Source: an uncultured Synergistaceae bacterium
Lineage (GTDB): Bacteria; Synergistota; Synergistia; Synergistales; Aminobacteriaceae
Direction of reading: 5' to 3'
NCBI GenBank assembly: GCA_937870605.1
Contig: CALMZW010000316.1
Coordinates: 1-11,950, forward strand
DNA: 11,950 bases
Part shown: one piece after another, positions 1 through 5,712 of the stretch
Layout: each line of letters begins with the position of its first letter
How positions within the stretch are numbered: position 1 is the first letter of the stretch
Program-made: the position numbers and the translations under genes
The notes under the pieces: generated by a model
Databases searched by the model: none
What the model was told of the DNA's origin: nothing
Seen by the model: only the letters and a program-made list of their open reading frames with translations

Positions 1-635
1 TCCAGGATCGCGTTGGCCTGCTGGAACGACGCGATGTTGCGGACGACGAGCCGGAGCCTGTTCCGTTGCGGCGGACCGTGCGGCGTCTCGGCCTTTCCGT
101 CGAGGAGCGATTGCCGCATGCTTGTCGCGGCGCTCACGAGCGCCCGGTGCTGGGCGTCCTGCGGGGTGTACCCCGCCTCGCGCCCCTCGACCGTATCGGA
201 GAAGACGTACTTCGCCGAAGCCGAGTAGGCCTTGACTGTGATGACGGCCGTCGCGGTGTAGAGGTTCGCGTCGTTCTTTCTGGAGGGATGCACCGCGACG
301 GCGCCCTTGACGAACGTGCTCACGCCGTACTGCGCGCCGAGCTTCAGGATAGCCTCCGCATCGCCTTCGAGCGCGAGCATGGCGGCCTTGTCCCGGCGGA
401 TGCGTTCGAGCTTCGCCTCGTCGACGACGATGTATCCGGAGGCGATCAGCCCCTTGCGGATCGTGTCCTCCGCCTCGGCGACCGACGCGGGGGACGTTTC
501 GCCCTTCCCGGACGCATGCAGCACGAGCGCGAGGCGTCCGGCTTTCGGGAGCGGCGCCGCGCCGCACATCGCCGGGAAGAGGAGGAGTGCGAGGACGGCT
601 GTTGCGAGGAGCGGCGGGGTCTGCGGGCGCTGCAT
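1..635 (-). CDS. Secreted protein with a CsgG/FlgT-like region, 3' end outside the window
   Basis: This is an open frame of 211 complete codons read leftward to the window edge without a stop, so the C-terminus is missing. It starts with ATG at 635-633, preceded by AGGGAG that overlaps the stop of the upstream M48 gene (10 bp between the genes), so the two are almost certainly cotranscribed. The N-terminus is a signal peptide: a hydrophobic stretch at about residues 9-22 ends in MCGAAP. The Cys has Met before it, which makes a lipoprotein cleavage site unlikely. Residues about 33-175 alternate strand-like and helical segments (RLALVLHASGKG, GYIVVDEAKLERI, GAQYGVSTFVKGAV), the look of CsgG/FlgT/LpoB-type periplasmic proteins. 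After residue 190 (RLRLVVRNIASFQQANAIL) a second domain seems to begin. The reading frame and export are well supported. The family is an inference from overall pattern, and the function is unknown. Confidence 0.72.
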   Translation of the reverse strand, partial: MQRPQTPPLLATAVLALLLFPAMCGAAPLPKAGRLALVLHASGKGETSPASVAEAEDTIRKGLIASGYIVVDEAKLERIRRDKAAMLALEGDAEAILKLGAQYGVSTFVKGAVAVHPSRKNDANLYTATAVITVKAYSASAKYVFSDTVEGREAGYTPQDAQHRALVSAATSMRQSLLDGKAETPHGPPQRNRLRLVVRNIASFQQANAIL

Positions 636-645
636 GCGCCGCTCC

Positions 646-1830
646 CTAATCCAGCGCGAAGGAGGACGCATGGAAGCCCTCCTTCTTCCACGAACGGGTC
701 AGTTCGAGCTTCACATAGGAAAAACGCGGATACGTCGGAAGATAGGCGCTTCGAAGCGCCGACGTGAGTTTCTCCTGCGCGTCCGCGCCGCCGAACTCGC
801 CCATCAGGTCTTCGATCTGGACGTACAGCCCGCGATAGGGCAGCTTGTCCCCGAGGCACTCGAAGACCCGCAGGCGGACGTCGTTCCGGCCCAGGGCCTG
901 GAGCGCCCGCCCCCGGAGCGCTTCGGCGTCCACGGTGTACTCCGGGGCCGGGGTGGGCTTTCCGGCGGGGACGTCTCCCTTGTGGCGCAGGTCCGGCAGA
1001 AGCTTCGCGAGCGCGTTGATCTTTGCCGTCATGTTCGGGAAGCGGCTCAGGAAGATCCGGCTCGCTCCGGCGCGGCCGAGCCGGTCCATCGCGGCGAGGT
1101 ACGACTCGGGAGGGAAGCCCGCCTGGCTCATATAGACCATCGCGAGAACGTCCGCACGGACCTCGGTGTCCGCGTCATACCCCTTCGCCGCCGTCGCGAG
1201 CGTGGCCTCGAGGATGTGGCGCAGCTCCTGCGCCGTGAATTTGTGGTCCATCGCGACCGACAGGAAGAGGTCCATTCCCTTGGCCTCGCCGATGGCCCCG
1301 AGAAGGTCCTCCCGGTCGAAGTGCGCCAGCTCGTGGGCCAGAACGGCTGCGAGCTCGTCGTCGGTTGCGCACGCGTCCACGAGCTTGTCCGTGAGCACGA
1401 GCCCTCCGCCGAGCACGGTGAAGGAGAGAAGCCCCTTCCCCGGAGCGACGTATGCCTTCAGCGGCACGTAGTTCCGCGTCACGACCGGAAGGATGCGGTC
1501 CGCGACGGCGTGAACGCGCTTCGTGAGGGGATGGTTTCGTGCGTACAGGCTCAGGTTGTCCCGAAGGTACTGGTCCCAGTAGGCGGAAAGCTGGACCTCC
1601 ATGCGGTGCTCGTCTTCGAGAAAGCTTCTGGGGCTCTTTTTATACCCCTGACGGAAGGCGGTCTGTTCGTCGGGAAGAATCTCCTGGAACTCGGAAAGAG
1701 GAAGAAAGGCGCAATCGGGCTTGTAGTACAGGCCCGATTGCATGTCGCAGACGACCTCGGCGCGGGCCGTCGCTCCAAAGAGAAACACGCAGAGAAATAC
1801 GGATGCTGCAAGGATGATCCGACGCAACAT
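646..1830 (-). CDS. Secreted M48-family zinc metalloprotease
   Basis: A predicted periplasmic zinc endopeptidase of 394 residues. A signal peptide spans residues 1-24 (ATARA then EVV). The protease core covers about residues 95-275. Its motif HELAH at 166-170 supplies two zinc-binding histidines and the catalytic glutamate E167. E223 in the EVRAD motif is the expected third zinc ligand. The segment GGGLVLTDKLVDA before the motif is typical of the family. There are no clear membrane helices after the signal peptide, so it resembles the soluble BepA/LoiP group rather than membrane-bound HtpX. No TPR repeats are evident in the last 110 residues, which I do not recognise. The start is supported by AGGGGAGG about 7 bases upstream. 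Known members of this group take part in outer-membrane protein quality control; that role is only inferred here. It is followed at 10 bp by another secreted protein, possibly a partner or substrate. Confidence 0.9.
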   Translation of the reverse strand: MLRRIILAASVFLCVFLFGATARAEVVCDMQSGLYYKPDCAFLPLSEFQEILPDEQTAFRQGYKKSPRSFLEDEHRMEVQLSAYWDQYLRDNLSLYARNHPLTKRVHAVADRILPVVTRNYVPLKAYVAPGKGLLSFTVLGGGLVLTDKLVDACATDDELAAVLAHELAHFDREDLLGAIGEAKGMDLFLSVAMDHKFTAQELRHILEATLATAAKGYDADTEVRADVLAMVYMSQAGFPPESYLAAMDRLGRAGASRIFLSRFPNMTAKINALAKLLPDLRHKGDVPAGKPTPAPEYTVDAEALRGRALQALGRNDVRLRVFECLGDKLPYRGLYVQIEDLMGEFGGADAQEKLTSALRSAYLPTYPRFSYVKLELTRSWKKEGFHASSFALD

Positions 1831-1885
1831 TCACAGGCCTCCCCTTCAAATTGTATTCATTGTTAAATACAGCGACGGAATGAAC

Positions 1886-1917
1886 ATTCCGGATCATGAT
1901 ATCACAGCATCCGGAAT
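1886..1917. repeat. 9-bp perfect inverted repeat between two leftward units
   Basis: ATTCCGGAT (1886-1894) and ATCCGGAAT (1909-1917) are exact reverse complements around a 14-base loop. The repeat begins 5 bases after the cupin stop codon and lies about 55 bases before the M48 start. It could be a weak terminator for the DUF1232-cupin unit, but no T-tract follows the stem on the minus strand. It could also be an operator upstream of the protease gene. Confidence 0.5.
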
Positions 1918-1921
1918 CGAA

Positions 1922-2290
1922 TCATCTCCTCCGGTCGTCCTCCGCGCTCCACGGCGGCGTGACGACGCACAGAAAGACGAGCTCCTCGCCGTCCGCGGCT
2001 TCGATCCACTGGATGGAATCGGGCGGGATGAGCACTGCCTCGCCGGGGCCGATGTCGGCCGTCTCGTCGCCTATGTGCATTCGTCCCCGTCCGGAGAGCA
2101 CCCAGTAGATCTCCGTCGACGTCGCGAGCGTATGCGGGACGGTCGCGGCCCCCGCGGCGACGCGCGCGTGCGCGATGCTGCACGCCATGCCTTCGGGCAG
2201 CGCCTCCCTGTCGGGGTGAAAGACCTCGACAACGCGGGACAAGTCGCTCGTTACGAAACGGGCTGTTTCATCGGGGCGTCGTACGATCAT
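1922..2290 (-). CDS. Small single-domain cupin protein
   Basis: A 122-residue cupin_2-type beta-barrel protein with no signal peptide, so cytoplasmic. Counting from ATG at 2290-2288, the first cupin motif is the segment around PHTLATSTEIYW, with H53 and E60 as possible metal ligands. The usual second histidine of the HxH pair is Leu, and the histidine expected in the second motif (IPPDSIQWIE) is Gln94. A metal site would therefore be reduced. I recall a set of small cupins with the same PHxL...GRGRMHIG pattern, so this is probably a family trait rather than damage. A TTG at 2296 is an alternative start: GAGGAG lies 4 bases before the TTG and 10 before the ATG. The gene overlaps the 3' end of the upstream DUF1232 gene by 23 bp, which implies translational coupling. 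No ligand or reaction can be assigned. Confidence 0.8.
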   Translation of the reverse strand: MIVRRPDETARFVTSDLSRVVEVFHPDREALPEGMACSIAHARVAAGAATVPHTLATSTEIYWVLSGRGRMHIGDETADIGPGEAVLIPPDSIQWIEAADGEELVFLCVVTPPWSAEDDRRR

Positions 2291-2582
2291 CGTCAAAAAT
2301 CTCCTCTCGTTGTGCGTTCGGATACGCGCTTCTCGCGTCCGCGACGACCTCCCGGGGGACGATCCGGCGCAATAGCCAGAGCCCGCCCGCGAGAACGATC
2401 AGGTCGTCGAGGAAGCCGAGTCCGGGAATGAAGTCCGGAATGAGATCCACCGGGCTTGCGAGGTACGCGAACAGCCCGGCCAGGATCCATCGCGCGGCGC
2501 GCGGCGTCCGGTCGTCCCGAAGGACGGCGCGCCAGACCGCAAGCTCGCGTTTCGCCGCCGAAACCATTCGCCGCAGGGACAT
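2268..2582 (-). CDS. DUF1232 (YkvA-like) small membrane protein
   Basis: A 104-residue protein of the DUF1232/YkvA family, whose function is not established. Residues 33-75 hold the family signature: a hydrophobic segment, then SPVDLIPDFIPGLGFLDDL, then a second hydrophobic segment LIVLAGGLWLL. This is probably a short helical hairpin at the inner membrane. The N-terminal 30 residues are basic and helical and the C-terminal tail is rich in acidic residues. The frame is open further upstream, but ATG at 2582-2580 is chosen because AAGGGAG sits 7 bases before it and the family signature starts soon after. The end overlaps the cupin start by 23 bp, so both are likely made from one transcript. 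The family call is firm and the role is unknown. Confidence 0.87.
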   Translation of the reverse strand: MSLRRMVSAAKRELAVWRAVLRDDRTPRAARWILAGLFAYLASPVDLIPDFIPGLGFLDDLIVLAGGLWLLRRIVPREVVADARSAYPNAQREEIFDDDRTTPR

Positions 2583-2598
2583 CGCGTGACTCCCTTCC

Positions 2599-2627
2599 CA
2601 TATATCTCCGCCGTGTTCTCTTGACAA
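2599..2627 (-). promoter_or_regulatory. Possible leftward promoter for the DUF1232-cupin unit
   Basis: On the minus strand TTGTCA (2627-2622) is followed after 17 bases by TATATG (2604-2599). The -35 block is shared with the rightward promoter. A weakness is that the expected transcript start, near 2592, would fall inside the ribosome-binding site AAGGGAG (2596-2590), so the real start may differ. Confidence 0.35.
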
Positions 2628-2650
2628 TGAACCGCCTCTGCTGGTAATGT
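2621..2650 (+). promoter_or_regulatory. Rightward sigma-70-type promoter for the methyltransferase gene
   Basis: A perfect TTGACA (2621-2626) is followed after 18 bases by TAATGT (2645-2650), which carries an extended -10 TG at 2642-2643. Transcription would start near 2657 and give a leader of about 65 bases. That leader contains a small GC-rich inverted repeat, CCCGCG (2668-2673) with CGCGGG (2681-2686). Confidence 0.55.
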
Positions 2651-2722
2651 CCGGTAAATTCGCATTTCCCGCGTGAGACGCGCGGGCGAAATATGGCGAT
2701 TCGATTCGGAGGATTTTATGCA

Positions 2723-3292
2723 ATGCTGAAAGAATACACGGAAAAGCTCCTCTTTCTCAAGCGGTTTATCGGAGCGCCGACGCGGGTCGGCAGCATTACG
2801 CCGAGTTCCCGTTTTCTCGCGCGGGCGATGCTCTCCCCGGTGGACTGGAGCGCGGCCCGCGCGATCGCGGAACTCGGGGCGGGAACGGGCGTCTTCACGC
2901 GGCGCATCAACCGGAGAATCGCTCCCGGGTGCCGCCTCTTCGTCTTCGAGATCGACCCGGTCATGCGGACGAAGCTGGAAACCGAATGCCCCGGCCCGGA
3001 ATACCACCCCGATGCGGCGTTGCTCGACGACGTCGTGCGATCCGGCGGTTGCGGCGATCTGGATTATATCCTGTCGAGCCTGCCCTTCGCGGTTTTTCCG
3101 GCGGAACTCCGCTCGCGGATTCTCGACGCGGTGCGTTCGGCCATCGCTCCTACGGGAACGTTCATCGCGTTCCAGTACTCCCAGCAGATGCGCCGGGAAC
3201 TGGAGGCGCGGTTCGAGGAGGTCCGGATCTCGTTCGTCCTCCGGAACATTCCCCCCGCATTCGTCTATCGCTGCACGAAACCGCGCCGGTAA
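2723..3292 (+). CDS. SAM-dependent methyltransferase, COG3963 (phospholipid N-methyltransferase-like)
   Basis: A 189-residue class I methyltransferase related to rRNA adenine dimethylases and to bacterial phospholipid N-methyltransferases (COG3963). The N-terminus has the family signature FLKRFIGAPTRVGSITPSSR (residues 11-30). Motif I, ELGAGTG, is at 50-56 and binds SAM; the acidic end of strand 2 is at E76/D78. Residues 115-131 (DYILSSLPFAVFPAELR) and the FQYSQQ segment near 150 match the COG3963 pattern. No transmembrane segment is apparent. The start at 2723 is chosen over an in-frame ATG at 2693 because GGAGGA (2708-2713) lies 9 bases upstream of it and no ribosome site precedes 2693. The gene stands alone, between its own promoter and a terminator. 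Whether it methylates phosphatidylethanolamine or another substrate cannot be read from the sequence. Confidence 0.85.
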   Translation: MLKEYTEKLLFLKRFIGAPTRVGSITPSSRFLARAMLSPVDWSAARAIAELGAGTGVFTRRINRRIAPGCRLFVFEIDPVMRTKLETECPGPEYHPDAALLDDVVRSGGCGDLDYILSSLPFAVFPAELRSRILDAVRSAIAPTGTFIAFQYSQQMRRELEARFEEVRISFVLRNIPPAFVYRCTKPRR

Positions 3293-3313
3293 GGCCGGAC
3301 GGGAACGCTTGAG

Positions 3314-3350
3314 ACGGGTACGCCGGACGCAGGCCGGCTGCCCGTTTTTT
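3314..3350 (+). terminator. Intrinsic terminator after the methyltransferase gene
   Basis: ACGGG (3314-3318) pairs with CCCGT (3341-3345), and an inner GCCGG pairs with CCGGC, with a small asymmetric bulge between the two helices. The stem is followed by a run of six T ending at 3350. It separates the methyltransferase from the hut locus. Confidence 0.85.
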
Positions 3351-3370
3351 CGTATGCGCGCGTCTCCGGC

Positions 3371-3399
3371 TTCCGTTTTTCTTCGTGAACTAGTATATT
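3371..3399 (+). promoter_or_regulatory. Possible promoter of ftcD-hutI
   Basis: TATATT (3394-3399) lies 17 bases after TTCCGT (3371-3376), in an AT-rich stretch just before the ftcD ribosome site. The -10 is reasonable and the -35 is weak. The position, 21 bases downstream of a terminator, supports a promoter somewhere here. Confidence 0.42.
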
Positions 3400-3436
3400 G
3401 AATAGAAGTGTATCCCTTAAAGGAGGGCATGGAACC

Positions 3437-4348
3437 ATGCGACTTGTGGAATGCGTACCGAATTTCAGTGAGGGACGGAGAAAAGATGTCATCGAGGCGA
3501 TCGTCGCACCCTTTCGCGGGCGGAACGGCTGCTCGCTGTTGGACTACCGGGCGGATGCGGATCACAACCGCCTCGTCGTGAGCCTCGCGGGAGAGCCGGA
3601 ACCGATCTGCGACGCCCTGATCGAAGCCGCGCTGACGGCCCGGGAAAACATCGACATGAACGGACACACGGGCGCGCATCCGCGCATCGGAGCGGTCGAC
3701 GTCATTCCGTTCACGCCCATCCGAAACATTACAATGGAGGAGTGCGTCCGCCTCGCGCGGGATTTCGGCGCCCGGTACAACGCGGAGACGGAGATCCCGG
3801 TCTACTTCTACGAGGACGCCGCGATGCGCCCCGACCGCAGGCGCCTCGAAGTGATCCGCAAGGGGCAGTACGAGGTCCTGAAAATGGAGGTCGTCAACAC
3901 CGAACGCCGCCCCGACATCGGCGAGCCGAAGCTGCACCCGACCGCCGGAGCGACCGTCATCGGCGCGAGAAAATTCCTCGTCGCGTTCAACATCAACCTC
4001 GGGACGTCCGATGTCGCCGTGGCCGATTCGATCGCGAAGATCATCCGAGCCTCGGGCGGCGGCTTTCCGGCCGTCAAGGCGATGGGGGTCGATCTCGCGG
4101 AGCGCGGCATCGTCCAGGTGAGCATGAACATCGTCGACTACGAAAAGGCCGACCTGTACCGGATCCTCGAAGTCGTGCGCATGGAGGCCCGGCGCTACGG
4201 CGTCGAGGTGATCGACACGGAGATCTACGGCATGATCCCGGCCGACGCGATCCTTCGGAGCGCGGCGTACTACCTTCAGGTGAAGGACTTCGACCCGCGG
4301 CAGGTCCTGGAGGTTCGTCTGCTGGAGAGCGGGGGCGCCGGGGAATGA
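3437..4348 (+). CDS. ftcD: Glutamate formimidoyltransferase
   Basis: This enzyme transfers the formimino group of N-formimino-L-glutamate to tetrahydrofolate, giving glutamate and 5-formimino-THF, the last carbon-chain step of this histidine pathway. The 303 residues correspond to the formiminotransferase half (N- and C-terminal subdomains) of the two-domain animal FTCD. The N-terminus MRLVECVPNFSEG is diagnostic. GHTGAHPRIGAVDV around H81 matches the conserved region holding the catalytic histidine (His82 in the mammalian enzyme). No cyclodeaminase half follows; that activity is a separate gene at 7283. The start at 3437 is preferred because AGGAGGG (3421-3427) is 9 bases upstream. An out-of-frame ATG at 3429 sits too close to that site. 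The 3' end overlaps hutI by ATGA, so the two are translationally coupled. Confidence 0.96.
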   Translation: MRLVECVPNFSEGRRKDVIEAIVAPFRGRNGCSLLDYRADADHNRLVVSLAGEPEPICDALIEAALTARENIDMNGHTGAHPRIGAVDVIPFTPIRNITMEECVRLARDFGARYNAETEIPVYFYEDAAMRPDRRRLEVIRKGQYEVLKMEVVNTERRPDIGEPKLHPTAGATVIGARKFLVAFNINLGTSDVAVADSIAKIIRASGGGFPAVKAMGVDLAERGIVQVSMNIVDYEKADLYRILEVVRMEARRYGVEVIDTEIYGMIPADAILRSAAYYLQVKDFDPRQVLEVRLLESGGAGE

Positions 4349-5607
4349 CCGTCAGGCTGTTCCGGAACGTCTCCCTCGTGACGCCGGTGGACCACGGGAA
4401 GCCGTCGGCCGGCGAGCGGCAGAGGGATGTCGTCCGCCATTCGCCGGGCGCGATGCTCGTCGCCGACGGACTCATCGTCGCCGCCGGGGCGGAGCGGGAC
4501 GTCCTGACCCGCGCGCGGGAATTCCGCGTCGACATGGAGGTTGACGGCGGGGGGCGCTGCTGCGTCCCCGGCTTCGTGGACCCGCACACGCACGCGTGCT
4601 TCGCGAAGACGCGGGAAAGCGAGTTTTCCCTTCGTCTGTCCGGCGTGCCGTACCTTGAGATCCTGAAACAGGGGGGCGGCATCCTCTCCTCGGTGCGCGC
4701 CGTGCGAAGCGCGACCGATGACGAACTCTTCGCCGTCACGCGCGCGAACGCGATGCGGGCCCTCGCTTCCGGAACGACCACGATGGAGATGAAAAGCGGC
4801 TACGGGCTCGATACGGCGTCGGAACTCCGGATGCTTGCGGTCATCGACCGCGTCCGGCGCGAGACGCCGCTCGACGTCGCGATCACCTTCATGGGGGCGC
4901 ACGCGGTCCCCGAGGAGTTCCGCGGCTCTCCCGACGCGTATGTCGATCTGCTCGTTCAGGCGATGATTCCGGCGGCGGCGGACCAGGGACTCGCCGGATA
5001 CTGCGATGTCTTCTGCGAGGAGGGCGTCTTCTCGGTCGCGCAGAGCCGCAGGATCCTCGAGGCGGGGAAGAAGGCGGGACTCCGTCCGCGCGTCCACGCC
5101 GACGAGGTGCACGACACGGGGGGCGCGGCCCTCGCCGCGGAAGTGGGGGCGGTTTCGGCGGAACACCTGCTTGCGGCCGGGGACGCCGGGCTCGATGCGA
5201 TGGCCCGGGCCGGAGTCGTCGCGAACCTGCTGCCCGCGACGGCCTACAGCCTCCGCAAACCCTACGCGCGGGCCCGATTCATGATCGAACGCGGCCTCCC
5301 CGTAGCGGTCGCGACGGACTGCAACCCGGGGTCGTGCTACTGCGAGTCGATGCCGTTCGTGTTCGGGCTGTCGGTGATGCAGATGGGGCTGACCGTCGAA
5401 GAGGCGCTTACGGCCGCGACGCTGAACGCCGCGTACGCCATCGCGCTCGCCGGTCGCGTCGGGAGCCTGGAGCCGGGCAAGCAGGCCGACTTCCTGCTGC
5501 TTGACGGAGAGACTCCGGCGGCGATCGCGTATCACGCGGGCGGTTCGGTCGTCGATGAGGTCTACAAGCTCGGGGAACGGGTCGCGACGCGGGGTGCGTG
5601 TTGTTAG
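4345..5607 (+). CDS. hutI: Imidazolonepropionase
   Basis: HutI hydrolyses 4-imidazolone-5-propanoate to N-formimino-L-glutamate, the substrate of the FtcD encoded just upstream. The 420 residues have the usual length of this amidohydrolase. The metal site is complete by inspection: H81 and H83 in GFVDPHTHACF, H251 in the HADEVHDTGG segment, H274 in SAEHLL, and D325 in TDCNPGS. E254 and the GYGLD segment near 152-156 also fit the family. The start ATG at 4345 overlaps the ftcD stop (ATGA). Only weak purine-rich sequence precedes it, which suggests re-initiation by ribosomes finishing ftcD. The frame is open upstream of this ATG through ftcD, but only as a shadow reading. Confidence 0.96.
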   Translation: MTVRLFRNVSLVTPVDHGKPSAGERQRDVVRHSPGAMLVADGLIVAAGAERDVLTRAREFRVDMEVDGGGRCCVPGFVDPHTHACFAKTRESEFSLRLSGVPYLEILKQGGGILSSVRAVRSATDDELFAVTRANAMRALASGTTTMEMKSGYGLDTASELRMLAVIDRVRRETPLDVAITFMGAHAVPEEFRGSPDAYVDLLVQAMIPAAADQGLAGYCDVFCEEGVFSVAQSRRILEAGKKAGLRPRVHADEVHDTGGAALAAEVGAVSAEHLLAAGDAGLDAMARAGVVANLLPATAYSLRKPYARARFMIERGLPVAVATDCNPGSCYCESMPFVFGLSVMQMGLTVEEALTAATLNAAYAIALAGRVGSLEPGKQADFLLLDGETPAAIAYHAGGSVVDEVYKLGERVATRGACC

Positions 5608-5630
5608 GCAGGGGTATTTTCGTTTGAGCA

Positions 5631-5652
5631 CCTTTGAATGTTGCGACAAAGG
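5631..5652. promoter_or_regulatory. Candidate operator dyad over the hutH -35 element
   Basis: CCTTTG (5631-5636) and CAAAGG (5647-5652) are exact reverse complements. The 10 bases between them contain the -35 hexamer of the hutH promoter. A protein bound to this dyad would block RNA polymerase. It does not resemble the HutC (GntR-type) operator I know. The arms are short, so chance is possible. Confidence 0.35.
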
Positions 5653-5669
5653 CGGGTTTGGCATACAAT
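5641..5669 (+). promoter_or_regulatory. Sigma-70-type promoter of hutH-fchA-hutU
   Basis: TTGCGA (5641-5646), a 17-base spacer, and TACAAT (5664-5669), 5 of 6 matches to the consensus -10. Transcription would start near 5676, leaving a leader of about 37 bases. The gap between hutI and hutH (5608-5712) holds no terminator with a T-tract, so ftcD-hutI transcripts may also read through. Confidence 0.68.
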
Positions 5670-5712
5670 AAAGCGCGGTCCGGATCCTTAAGCTCGGAGG
5701 TGCGCGAAGGCA

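Noticed and set aside
66..1866. Long plus-strand open frames (for example 307-1866) opposite the secreted protein and the M48 gene
   Set aside because: They are arginine- and proline-rich shadow readings of GC-rich DNA with no family pattern, and they lie antisense to genes with signal peptides, ribosome sites and a catalytic motif.
1831..1885. A promoter for the M48 unit on the minus strand, with TACAAT near 1850 as the -10
   Set aside because: The hexamer is good but no acceptable -35 lies at 16-18 bp (the best is TTCCGT at about 19), so I do not list it as a feature, although some promoter is likely here.
2668..2686. GC-rich inverted repeat CCCGCG/CGCGGG in the methyltransferase leader as a riboswitch or terminator
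   Set aside because: The arms are only 6 bp, no T-tract follows, and no conserved riboswitch core could be recognised; such repeats are expected in GC-rich DNA.
2399..3937. A 512-codon minus-strand open frame across the methyltransferase and ftcD starts
   Set aside because: It spans divergent promoters and a terminator and is antisense to recognisable proteins; no family resemblance is seen.
3742..4344. In-frame upstream extension of hutI through ftcD
   Set aside because: The extension is a low-complexity Arg/Pro/Gly reading. The imidazolonepropionase sequence begins at the ATGA overlap at 4345.
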